Positions 54,607 through 62,203 of a stretch of 64,000 nucleotides of DNA are shown piece by piece. The translations under genes were made by a program, and so were the position numbers. This DNA is from Bacteroidaceae bacterium. GTDB lineage: Bacteria; Bacteroidota; Bacteroidia; Bacteroidales; Bacteroidaceae. The notes below the pieces were generated by a model. The model had not been told where the DNA came from. It did no database searches and was given only the letters and a program-made list of their open reading frames with translations. Position 1 is the first letter of the stretch. The number at the start of each line of letters is the position of its first letter. The stretch lies in the NCBI GenBank assembly GCA_017646665.1, contig JAGCMB010000009.1, positions 1-64,000 of the forward strand, read 5' to 3'.

Positions 54607-55590
54607 ATGGCACAGAAAAGAATAGAATTCATTGACCTTGCTAAAGGTATTTGTATGATTGCCCTTGTTTTGGGACATTGTGGAGTAACGCCATTGATAA
54701 CAGGTGCAGATACATTGCCTTTATATCTAATCATTTCTGGACTTTTCTTCAAAGAATACAGCAATGCACAAACATTCTTTACAAAGAAAACAAACGGGAT
54801 TCTCGTTCCATTTATTTTCTTTTATTTAATTGGTTGCATTGCCTTTTATCTTATAAAATGGTTTGCACCGCAGCTGCTTGTGACAACAGCTGGAGGAATA
54901 ATGGATATATTCAATAACAGACAGTTTTTCAACGGGCCTATATGGTTCATTATTGCCCTGTTCTGGTGCTATATATACTTTTACCTGATAAGAAGAGCAA
55001 TTAAAAACGATTATGCTATATCCTTGATATGCATTTTAATTGGAGTTACAGGATGGTATATGGGATATACTGGAATTTTCCTACCGTTATTCCTGGATGT
55101 AGCAATGACATCACTGCCTTTCTTTGCATTAGGGTACTATCTGAACCAAGCAAATCTACTGACAATAAAAATTCCTGCCATTTTCAGTCTGATTTTAGGA
55201 TGTGTATTTATTGCACTTACATTTATAATTCCTTCACGCATCTCATTGCATTACAACATTATGGAGGGGGCGAATTCATACATCGTAGGAATTATAATTG
55301 CTATAGGCATATTATTGATAAGTAAAGCTTTTAATCGTATTCCATTCATATCATACTGCGGACGTTATTCCATTGTACTACTATGCGTTCACCATATGAT
55401 ATACCGTCCACTTATGGTACTTTTGCCGAAAACAGGCATTGAATTCTTAAGCGACAAATGGAGTATAGCAATAATCACATTGTTACTCTCTGCACTCTGC
55501 ATCCCTGTATGCAAGAAACTGATACCGTGGTTCATTGCACAAAAGGACTTGATTAAACTACCGCAAAAAAGAGAAAAGAATGTCAACTGA
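54607..55590 (+). CDS. Membrane O-acyltransferase (acyltransferase 3 family), third copy
   Basis: A 327-residue protein with about ten helices. RIEFIDLAKGICMIALVLGH has the conserved His, LPLYLIISGLFFKEY the second motif, and FFNGPIWFIIALFWCYIYFY the third. It starts 3 bp after the kinase fusion gene and overlaps the next gene by 11 bp. AT-rich, unlike both neighbours. Confidence 0.87.
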   Translation: MAQKRIEFIDLAKGICMIALVLGHCGVTPLITGADTLPLYLIISGLFFKEYSNAQTFFTKKTNGILVPFIFFYLIGCIAFYLIKWFAPQLLVTTAGGIMDIFNNRQFFNGPIWFIIALFWCYIYFYLIRRAIKNDYAISLICILIGVTGWYMGYTGIFLPLFLDVAMTSLPFFALGYYLNQANLLTIKIPAIFSLILGCVFIALTFIIPSRISLHYNIMEGANSYIVGIIIAIGILLISKAFNRIPFISYCGRYSIVLLCVHHMIYRPLMVLLPKTGIEFLSDKWSIAIITLLLSALCIPVCKKLIPWFIAQKDLIKLPQKREKNVN

Positions 55591-56824
55591 AAGAGCAAAA
55601 ATATTTGTCTCGGCATACGCTTGCGAGCCGGGGCTTGGCAGCGAGATTGGTGTGGGCTGGCACTGGGTGCTGGAGATGTCGAAGCACTTTGAGCTGTGGG
55701 TGCTCACACGCGAGAGCAACCGTGGAACAATTGAGCCGTGGATTGCCAGTCACCCCGAGTTCAGCGGCATACATTTCCTCTATTTTGACTTGCCTAAATG
55801 GGCAAGGTTCTGGAAAAAGGGAATGCGTGGAGTGCGCACATACTACAACATCTGGCAATATTGCACAAACCGCATTGTAAAGCGCACAATGCGTGAGAAT
55901 GGTATTAAGGTGTTCCATCACCTGACATACGGCAACGTGCTGTGGAAGGTGAGCTCATACGGACAAAAGCAGTTCTTCATTTGGGGCCCGGCGGGTGGTT
56001 TGGAAACAATTCCTGCAGAATACAGCAACCACTATGCACGCAAGAGCCGCATAATAGAATGGGTGCGCAGGGCAACGATAAAGGCTTTGCCGCTGAACTT
56101 CGGTTTCAAGAGACGTTGCAAAAATGCCGACCTTATATTGTGTAAAACAGAAATTACACGTGACCTTATTCCGGCAAAGCACCGTGAGCGTGCAGTACTA
56201 TTCACAGATGTTGCCGTTGAGAAACAACCTATTATTGCAAATGCAGACAGCAAGGCCAACAGTGCCGTTGAATTCATAACTGTAGGGCGCCTTGATGCCT
56301 GGCGAGGGTTTGACCTTGTTATAGAAGCTTTTGCACGTGCTGCGGGAAAGAACAAAGACACACACTTGACCATTGTCGGCAAGGGTGCAGACAAAGAACG
56401 CTTAAAAGGCATAGTCGACAAACTTGGCTTGCAGGAGCAGGTGACGTTTGCCGGCAAGGTTACGATGGACGAATACTTCCGCTTGTTGGGCGCAGCCGAT
56501 GTGGTAGTAAACGCCTCGCTCAAAGAGGGTGCTGTTACTGTTTCGTTCGACTCAATGGCTATGGGCAAACCACTTATATGCCTTGACACAACGGGATACA
56601 CACGCTATTTCTCGAACGACTATGCTGTTGTTATCCCACGCTCCGGACGTGAAGAGGTTGTTGCGAACCTGGCTGCAGCTATGGAGCGTATGACCGATAC
56701 CAACGAACGTAAATCAATTGGTGAAAAGGCCAAGAATGCCGGAGCACAGTTCACTTGGGAGGCACGTGGTGAGGAGTTCAAGGAGTTGCTGATGAAGAGG
56801 TTAGGAAAAGTTGGAAAAAGATAA
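55580..56824 (+). CDS. GT4-family glycosyltransferase
   Basis: A 414-residue GT-B enzyme. SAYACEPGLGSEIGVGWHWV is the acceptor-side glycine loop, FITVGRLDAWRGFDLVIEAF begins the donor domain, and NASLKEGAVTVSFDSMAMGK carries the EX7E-like pattern, here with D in place of the second E. It is more GC-rich than the acyltransferase before it. A 239-bp gap with an unusual structured element follows. Confidence 0.88.
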   Translation: MSTERAKIFVSAYACEPGLGSEIGVGWHWVLEMSKHFELWVLTRESNRGTIEPWIASHPEFSGIHFLYFDLPKWARFWKKGMRGVRTYYNIWQYCTNRIVKRTMRENGIKVFHHLTYGNVLWKVSSYGQKQFFIWGPAGGLETIPAEYSNHYARKSRIIEWVRRATIKALPLNFGFKRRCKNADLILCKTEITRDLIPAKHRERAVLFTDVAVEKQPIIANADSKANSAVEFITVGRLDAWRGFDLVIEAFARAAGKNKDTHLTIVGKGADKERLKGIVDKLGLQEQVTFAGKVTMDEYFRLLGAADVVVNASLKEGAVTVSFDSMAMGKPLICLDTTGYTRYFSNDYAVVIPRSGREEVVANLAAAMERMTDTNERKSIGEKAKNAGAQFTWEARGEEFKELLMKRLGKVGKR

Positions 56825-56840
56825 TGATTTAATTCTTTAA

Positions 56841-56865
56841 GACAGAAGTACAGAAGAACAGAAGA
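56841..56865 (+). repeat. Three-fold ACAGAAGW tandem repeat
   Basis: G followed by three copies of ACAGAAG(T/A). The first 12 bases also occur at 41720-41731. Confidence 0.6.
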
Positions 56866-56874
56866 AACTCTCAG

Positions 56875-57014
56875 CTATGGGATAAGCAAGTCGCATAGTT
56901 TCACTTGCGACGATAAATGGTTTGAACCTATGACAAGGTGAGAACTAGTTTTCCCATTGACACTGGTTAAAACCATTCTGCTTGGAAAGAAATTCCAACA
57001 CGCTTATCCCATAG
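56875..57014. mobile_element. 140-nt element with terminal inverted repeats and four-way-junction fold (MITE or structured RNA)
   Basis: A perfect 13-bp inverted repeat closes the element (CTATGGGATAAGC at 56875-56887 and its complement at 57002-57014). Three further stems lie inside. The first is GTCGCA/TGCGAC (56890-56911). The second is AATGGTTT/AAACCATT (56916-56923 with 56970-56977), extended inward by AACC/GGTT. The third is TTGGAA/TTCCAA (56982-56998). Linkers are 2 to 4 nt. If the outer CTA/TAG contains a TA target duplication, the inner repeats would resemble those of Tc1/IS630-type miniature elements. No coding capacity and no T run after it. Type is uncertain: mobile element or structured RNA. 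Confidence 0.5.
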
Positions 57015-57022
57015 ATTGCACA

Positions 57023-57052
57023 ACCTTTCCGCTTTCACATTTAACCTTTCAG
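57023..57052 (+). repeat. CCTTTCA-type simple repeat upstream of the APH-like kinase gene
   Basis: ACCTTTCCG, CTTTCAC and ATTTAACCTTTCAG in a row, matching 40956-40978 apart from the 7-base insertion. It lies directly before the ATG at 57064. Confidence 0.6.
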
Positions 57053-57063
57053 TTCGATAATAG

Positions 57064-58155
57064 ATGACCACACTCAACAACATACTCGACTTTACCGGCG
57101 GTGATATATTCTACCGTTTTGGCAATGCAGACGACAAATATTGGGTTGTGCCGGCAATTGGTATGCACACAGCAATGCACCTGTATCAGCCAAGCGGAAT
57201 AAAAGGCAAGATGGTAAAATCATTGCTTCCCTGTTTGCATTGGATTGCACCGGTGCGCAAGGCAATAAAAGCAAAAAAAATAAACTGCCGATTGAGCGAC
57301 GAGCTACGCAGTCTGCTGTGCAAAGTATTCGGGGTACAGGATTTTGGGTTTGCAATTTTTGAGGGAACACCATCGGTGCACCAGAAGATAACAATGCAGT
57401 TGAGCCGCGGAAAGAGGATTTTAGGATACTGCAAATTGAGTGACAGCAACGACATAAAGAGTCTGTTCGAGAAAGAGAGCCACGTGCTTGATGAACTTTG
57501 CAGAAAGGGTGTAACCAATATACCCAAAGCTCTCTATTGCGGCACTTTGAGCAATGGCACACATATATTTGTGCAAAGCACAGAGAAAAGAGCCTCATCG
57601 AAAGTGATACACGAATGGGGAGCAATGCAAGAGGAGTTCCTGTCGCTGTTACACGAAAAGACAAAAACACAGTTGCCTTTTGAGGATAGCGACTATTACA
57701 AGACCATTGATTTGCTTGGACAGCACCTCGATTGGTTGCCACAGGAGATTGACAGCAACACAGTCAACACCGCAATTACAGCGATAAAGAAGAAGTTTTG
57801 CGGAAAAGAGATTGAGTTGTGTGCTTGCCACTGCGACTTCACTCCGTGGAATATGTTTGCCAACGGCAAGGAGCTTTTTGTCTTTGACTTTGAGTATGCA
57901 GCAATGACCTTCCCTGCCGGGCTTGACCGTTACCACTTCTTTACACAGACTGCTGTCTTTGAGAAACTTTGGGGAGCGGATGAAATCATTTCATACATTG
58001 ACAGCGATGCCGGCAAATGGATTCACAGGGATGTGTATGCAATGTATCTGCTTGATGTAATCTCGCGTTTTACAATGCGTGAAGGTGGCAAGGTCACAGG
58101 CGGCGCAACAAAACCGTTCCATCTTTGGGGCAAGGTATTGGAAGTATTGATTTAA
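57064..58155 (+). CDS. APH/choline-kinase-like phosphotransferase
   Basis: A 363-residue cytoplasmic protein. The C-terminal half has the kinase catalytic loop CHCDFTPWNMFAN near residues 256-268 (HXDXXXXN pattern) and the metal-binding FDFEYA near 275. The N-terminal half has a lobe with KITMQLSRGKRILGYCKLS that may carry the ATP lysine. In this context the substrate is more likely a sugar or glycan intermediate than an antibiotic. It may pair with the kinase fusion at 53284. The gene follows the structured element and simple repeat. Confidence 0.75.
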   Translation: MTTLNNILDFTGGDIFYRFGNADDKYWVVPAIGMHTAMHLYQPSGIKGKMVKSLLPCLHWIAPVRKAIKAKKINCRLSDELRSLLCKVFGVQDFGFAIFEGTPSVHQKITMQLSRGKRILGYCKLSDSNDIKSLFEKESHVLDELCRKGVTNIPKALYCGTLSNGTHIFVQSTEKRASSKVIHEWGAMQEEFLSLLHEKTKTQLPFEDSDYYKTIDLLGQHLDWLPQEIDSNTVNTAITAIKKKFCGKEIELCACHCDFTPWNMFANGKELFVFDFEYAAMTFPAGLDRYHFFTQTAVFEKLWGADEIISYIDSDAGKWIHRDVYAMYLLDVISRFTMREGGKVTGGATKPFHLWGKVLEVLI

Positions 58156-58168
58156 TAATAACAATTTA

Positions 58169-59248
58169 ATGAAAAAGATAGTCTGTTTCCATCTTTTCAA
58201 TGACTACAGCGGCAGTCCTCAGGTGTTGAGAACCGTGATTGACGGATTGCTCGAAAAAGGCTACCATATAGACCTTGTGACTTCGAGAGGTGGAGTGCTT
58301 GACGAGCTTAAAGGCAAAGAGAACTTACAACTTATACAATATAACTATAAATTTGTACGAAACGCAGCAATTAGAGCGTTGCTCTATACTTGGGTGCAGA
58401 TTAGAACATTCTTCATCGCACTAAGCTATATATTCAAGAAGAATACTGTGATATACATCAATACTATTCTGCCCATTGGAGCAGCCTTTGGTGGGTTCAT
58501 TGCCGGTAAAAAGATTGTATATCACTACCACGAAAATGCCAAAGCAAAAAGCACTGCATATCGTATATTGGCAAAGTTTATGCAGCTGATAGCAAGTGAC
58601 ATCATTTGCGTGTCGCAGTATCAGCGTTCATTCCTGCGACGCAAGAAAAGAGTACATATTGTGCCCAATGCGCTACAAAAGAAATTCACACTGAAACTGA
58701 AACCCGACACCGACAGAGCTTTTGAGGAGAAACGAGTGCTGATGCTGGGCTCACTAAAAAGCTATAAAGGCACAGAGGAGTTCATTACCATTGCAAGGCG
58801 AATGAACCGTTATAACTTTGAGCTTGTTATAAATGACTCACAGGAGAATATTGACAAATACCTGAAGGCCAGAAACATTACACCTACCAGGAATATAACA
58901 ATACATCCACGACAGGATGACGTGGCGCCGTTCTACAACCGCGCATCATTGGTGCTGAATTTAACAAACAAGAGATTTGCCATTGAAACATTCGGATTGA
59001 CAGCATTGGAAGCAATGGCAGCCGGGTTGCCCGTGATTGTACCCACCGTGGGTGGCATTGCCGAGATGGTTGAAGATGGTGAAAATGGTTATAAGATAGA
59101 CTCGACAGATTGTGCCGAGATAGAAAGATGTATAGAAAATATTTTATGCAATAAAGATATTTTTGTAAATTTGTCAAATAATGCTTTGGAAAAGTCAAGG
59201 ATGTATTTTCCGGAGCTGCTGATTGACAATATTGCAAATATCTTATAA
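58169..59248 (+). CDS. GT4-family glycosyltransferase
   Basis: A 359-residue GT-B enzyme. FHLFNDYSGSPQVLRTVIDG is the acceptor loop; KRVLMLGSLKSYKGTEEFIT begins the donor domain; AIETFGLTALEAMAAGLPVI (EX7E) and GGIAEMVEDGENGY complete the site. It follows the APH-like gene by 13 bp. Donor unknown. Confidence 0.9.
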   Translation: MKKIVCFHLFNDYSGSPQVLRTVIDGLLEKGYHIDLVTSRGGVLDELKGKENLQLIQYNYKFVRNAAIRALLYTWVQIRTFFIALSYIFKKNTVIYINTILPIGAAFGGFIAGKKIVYHYHENAKAKSTAYRILAKFMQLIASDIICVSQYQRSFLRRKKRVHIVPNALQKKFTLKLKPDTDRAFEEKRVLMLGSLKSYKGTEEFITIARRMNRYNFELVINDSQENIDKYLKARNITPTRNITIHPRQDDVAPFYNRASLVLNLTNKRFAIETFGLTALEAMAAGLPVIVPTVGGIAEMVEDGENGYKIDSTDCAEIERCIENILCNKDIFVNLSNNALEKSRMYFPELLIDNIANIL

Positions 59249-59271
59249 ACAACAATTTGCAAGACCAACAA

Positions 59272-60339
59272 ATGAAAAAAGTCGCTATTATAGGAACACA
59301 AGGGGTGCCAGCCAATTATGGCGGATTCGAAACCTTGGTTGAGAATATCATTGGAGAGAACTGTTCCAACGATATACAATACACTGTGTTCTGTAGTGGC
59401 AAGGATATGCCCACCAGAATAAAAGAGCACAAGGGTGCTGAGCTGAAATATGTAGGCCTACGTGCGAACGGCGTGCAGAGCATACCTTATGACATCATAT
59501 CTATGATGCGTTCAATCAGAGGGTATGATACAGTGCTCATTCTTGGTGTGTCGGGTTGTATATTCCTGCCCATATTCAAGCTTTTCTGCCGCAAGAGAGT
59601 CATTGTGAACATTGATGGCCTTGAATACCGCAGAGCAAAATGGAAAGGATGGGTGAAAAAATTCCTCAAGCTGTCGGAAAAAATTGCTATCCGCTTTGCC
59701 GATGTGATAATCACAGACAACAAGGGCATACAGGACTATGTGAAGCTGGAGTATAAAAAAGATACAACGCTTATTGCATACGGTGGTAACCACGCGCTGA
59801 TAGATGTGGCAAAGGAGCGTGAAACAGAGATATTGAAGCAATACAATCTTGAACGTGGCAACTACTCTATATGTGTGTGCCGTATTGAGCCCGAGAACAA
59901 CTGCCACATAACGCTTGAAGCATTCAAGAACAACGGCGAAAAGCTTGTTTTCATAGGAAACTGGAACCGCAACAGCTACAGCAAGAAGTTAAGAGAAGAG
60001 TACAGTTGTGACAAAAACATCATACTGCTCGACAGCATATACGACCTTGACATTCTGCACACTCTGCGTAGCAATGCACAATATTATATCCACGGGCACA
60101 GTGCCGGCGGCACAAACCCATCACTGGTTGAGGCGATGTTCTTTGGACGTCCAATTCTTTCATTTGACGTAATATATAACCGCGAAACAACGGGCAACAA
60201 GGCTCACTATTACAAGAACGTCAAGGATTTGCAGGATTTGATTAAGCAGAACGTGAACAACGGCAAGGAATTGAAAGAGATTGCACACGAACAATACACC
60301 TGGGCCAAGATTGCAAAACAGTACGAAGATTTATATTGA
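59272..60339 (+). CDS. DUF1972-type glycosyltransferase (rhamnosyltransferase-like, GT4)
   Basis: A 355-residue GT-B enzyme from MKKVAIIGTQGVPANYGGFE, the typical N-terminus of the DUF1972 group, whose studied members transfer rhamnose or similar sugars. INIDGLEYRRAKWKGWVKKF-like and HGHSAGGTNPSLVEAMFFGR mark acceptor and donor parts. I chose the ATG at 59272 because it begins the conserved part; a start 15 bp upstream is possible. Last gene of the capsule locus; a 22-bp perfect stem ends the unit. Confidence 0.9.
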   Translation: MKKVAIIGTQGVPANYGGFETLVENIIGENCSNDIQYTVFCSGKDMPTRIKEHKGAELKYVGLRANGVQSIPYDIISMMRSIRGYDTVLILGVSGCIFLPIFKLFCRKRVIVNIDGLEYRRAKWKGWVKKFLKLSEKIAIRFADVIITDNKGIQDYVKLEYKKDTTLIAYGGNHALIDVAKERETEILKQYNLERGNYSICVCRIEPENNCHITLEAFKNNGEKLVFIGNWNRNSYSKKLREEYSCDKNIILLDSIYDLDILHTLRSNAQYYIHGHSAGGTNPSLVEAMFFGRPILSFDVIYNRETTGNKAHYYKNVKDLQDLIKQNVNNGKELKEIAHEQYTWAKIAKQYEDLY

Positions 60340-60390
60340 TTATTCTACTTGCCCCAACCGGTAATAGACAACCAACCGGGCAACTGAATT

Positions 60391-60436
60391 ATAAAATGAA
60401 ACAGTGCTTGCCGTGGCAAGCACTGTTTCATTTTAT
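60391..60436. terminator. Bidirectional terminator at the end of the capsule locus
   Basis: A perfect 22-bp stem (60391-60412 with 60415-60436) and 2-nt spacer, with ATAAAA and TTTTAT at the ends so that it can work on both strands. The stop codon of the convergent ABC-F gene (60433) lies within it. Confidence 0.85.
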
Positions 60437-62067
60437 TTACGTTCCAATTCGCTAAGTTCTTCCATCTTCTTAGTTGCAAGGAATTCATATATTCCGCATA
60501 AATGTTCACGCACCTTACCGTGTCCGAATTCATAGACTTTGGTCACAAGGCCATCGAGAAAGTCACGGTCGTGGCTGACGCAGATGAGCGTACCGTCAAA
60601 ATCCTGAAGAGCCTGTTTGAGGATATCTTTTGTCTTGAGGTCGAGGTGATTGGTGGGCTCGTCAAGAATAAGCAGATTCACCGGTTCAAGCAATAGTTTC
60701 AACAGCGCCAGACGTGTGCGTTCACCACCCGACAGCACCTTGACCTTTTTTGCACTAGCCTCGCCACCGAACATAAATGCACCGAGCAGGTCGCGAATCT
60801 TGTTGCGGATTTCGCCCTTGGCAACATCGTCAATTGTTTGGAACACAGTGAGTTCCTCATCGAGCAACGAAGCCTGGTTCTGAGCAAAATAGCCAATCTG
60901 CACATTGTGTCCGAGTTGCAATGAGCCTTCGTGCTCCAGCTCTTTCATTATACACTTTACAAGGGTTGACTTACCCTCGCCGTTGCGGCCAACGAAAGCC
61001 ACCTTGTTGCCACGTTCGATGGTGAGCGTTGCGCCTGAGAAGATGCGCTTGTCGCCGAAAGCCTTGCCCACGCCATCCATAATAACCGGGTATTGACCAG
61101 CACGTGGCGATGGTGGGAATTTGAGACGCAGTGCCGATGTATCTTCCTCGTCAACCTCTATTATCTCAAGTTTCTCGAGCATCTTCACACGGCTCTGCAC
61201 CTGCAGGGTTTTTGAATATGTCCCCTTGAAACGCTCGATGAAATCTTTGGTTTCCTGAATCATCTTCTGCTGCTCCTCGTACTGTTTCATCTGCTGCTGA
61301 CGACGCTCGGCACGCAACACAAGATATTGTGAATAGTTGACCTTGTAGTCATATATGCGGCCCATTGTCACTTCAATGGTACGGGTGGTGATGTTGTCGA
61401 CAAATTTGCGGTCGTGGCTGATGACAACGACTGCCTTACCGTTGTTGATGAGGAATTCTTCGAGCCAACCGATAGACTCAATATCGAGGTGGTTTGTGGG
61501 CTCGTCGAGCAAAAGCACGTCAGGGTTGCGCAGAAGCATCTTAGCAAGTTCGATACGCATACGCCAACCACCGCTGAACTCACTTGTCTGGCGGCCAAAA
61601 TCCTTGCGTTCAAAGCCCAAGCCCAGGAGAGTCTTTTCAACATCCTCCTCGAAGTGAGTCATATCAATGGCATAGAATTTCTCGCTCTTTGTGGCAACCT
61701 CCTCAATGAGAGCCATATAATCGTCGCTCTCATAGTCGGTGCGGGTGGCAAGTTCGTTGTTCATACGGTCGAGTTCGGCCTCCATCTCATATAGGTGGGC
61801 AAATGCCTGCGATGCCTCTTCAAAGACGGTACGACCGTCCTCGGTCATAAGATGCTGTGGCAAGTAGGCAATGACGGTGTCCTTTGGAGCCGACACAGTG
61901 CCGCGCGATGCAGTGCGCACACCGGCAAGTATCTTGAGCAAAGTACTCTTGCCGGCACCGTTCTTACCCATAAGGGCGATGCGGTCCTTTTCATTAATCA
62001 CAAACGAAACATCGCTGAAAAGCGTTGTTCCACCAAACTCCACAGCCAATCCATCGACCGAAACCAT
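60433..62067 (-). CDS. ABC-F family ATPase
   Basis: A 544-residue soluble protein with two ABC cassettes and no membrane segments. The first cassette has GKNGAGKSTLLKILAG, the signature FSGGWRMRIELAKML and DEPTNHLD. The second has GRNGEGKSTLVKCI, LSGGERTRLALLKLL and DEPTNHLD. A charged linker with QQQMKQYEEQQKM lies between them, as in translation-acting ABC-F proteins (YbiT/Uup type). Housekeeping action on the ribosome is more likely than antibiotic resistance, but the subgroup cannot be fixed by eye. Divergent from thrA, with good promoters between. Confidence 0.93.
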   Translation of the reverse strand: MVSVDGLAVEFGGTTLFSDVSFVINEKDRIALMGKNGAGKSTLLKILAGVRTASRGTVSAPKDTVIAYLPQHLMTEDGRTVFEEASQAFAHLYEMEAELDRMNNELATRTDYESDDYMALIEEVATKSEKFYAIDMTHFEEDVEKTLLGLGFERKDFGRQTSEFSGGWRMRIELAKMLLRNPDVLLLDEPTNHLDIESIGWLEEFLINNGKAVVVISHDRKFVDNITTRTIEVTMGRIYDYKVNYSQYLVLRAERRQQQMKQYEEQQKMIQETKDFIERFKGTYSKTLQVQSRVKMLEKLEIIEVDEEDTSALRLKFPPSPRAGQYPVIMDGVGKAFGDKRIFSGATLTIERGNKVAFVGRNGEGKSTLVKCIMKELEHEGSLQLGHNVQIGYFAQNQASLLDEELTVFQTIDDVAKGEIRNKIRDLLGAFMFGGEASAKKVKVLSGGERTRLALLKLLLEPVNLLILDEPTNHLDLKTKDILKQALQDFDGTLICVSHDRDFLDGLVTKVYEFGHGKVREHLCGIYEFLATKKMEELSELERK

Positions 62068-62104
62068 ACTATCTTATTGTTTAAATTTGTTATATTTCAG
62101 TTTA

Positions 62105-62138
62105 CAAAGATACGAAAATATTGCTGTTTTAGCGCAAA
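62105..62138 (-). promoter_or_regulatory. Promoter of the ABC-F gene
   Basis: Minus strand: TTTG (62135-62138), 22-bp spacer, TATCTTTG (62105-62112), 37 bp before the start. The spacer is slightly long. Confidence 0.55.
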
Positions 62139-62151
62139 AAAAGTAAATTTG
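62120..62151 (+). promoter_or_regulatory. Promoter of thrA
   Basis: TAAATTTG (62144-62151) fits TAnnTTTG; ATTG at 62120-62123, 20 bp upstream, is a one-mismatch -33 box. The leader holds a 7-bp hairpin (GCAGATT/AATCTGC, 62165-62184), but no threonine- or isoleucine-rich leader peptide is seen. Confidence 0.55.
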
Positions 62152-62203
62152 CAATCTTAGATTAGCAGATTGGCTAAAATCTGCACCAAAACAGTACCGA
62201 AGA

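Noticed and set aside
56825..57063. Retron or diversity-generating element
   Set aside because: No reverse transcriptase gene, template repeat or target gene is present in the window.
62152..62203. Threonine/isoleucine leader-peptide attenuator before thrA
   Set aside because: No short open frame rich in Thr or Ile codons and no terminator stem; only a 7-bp hairpin is present.
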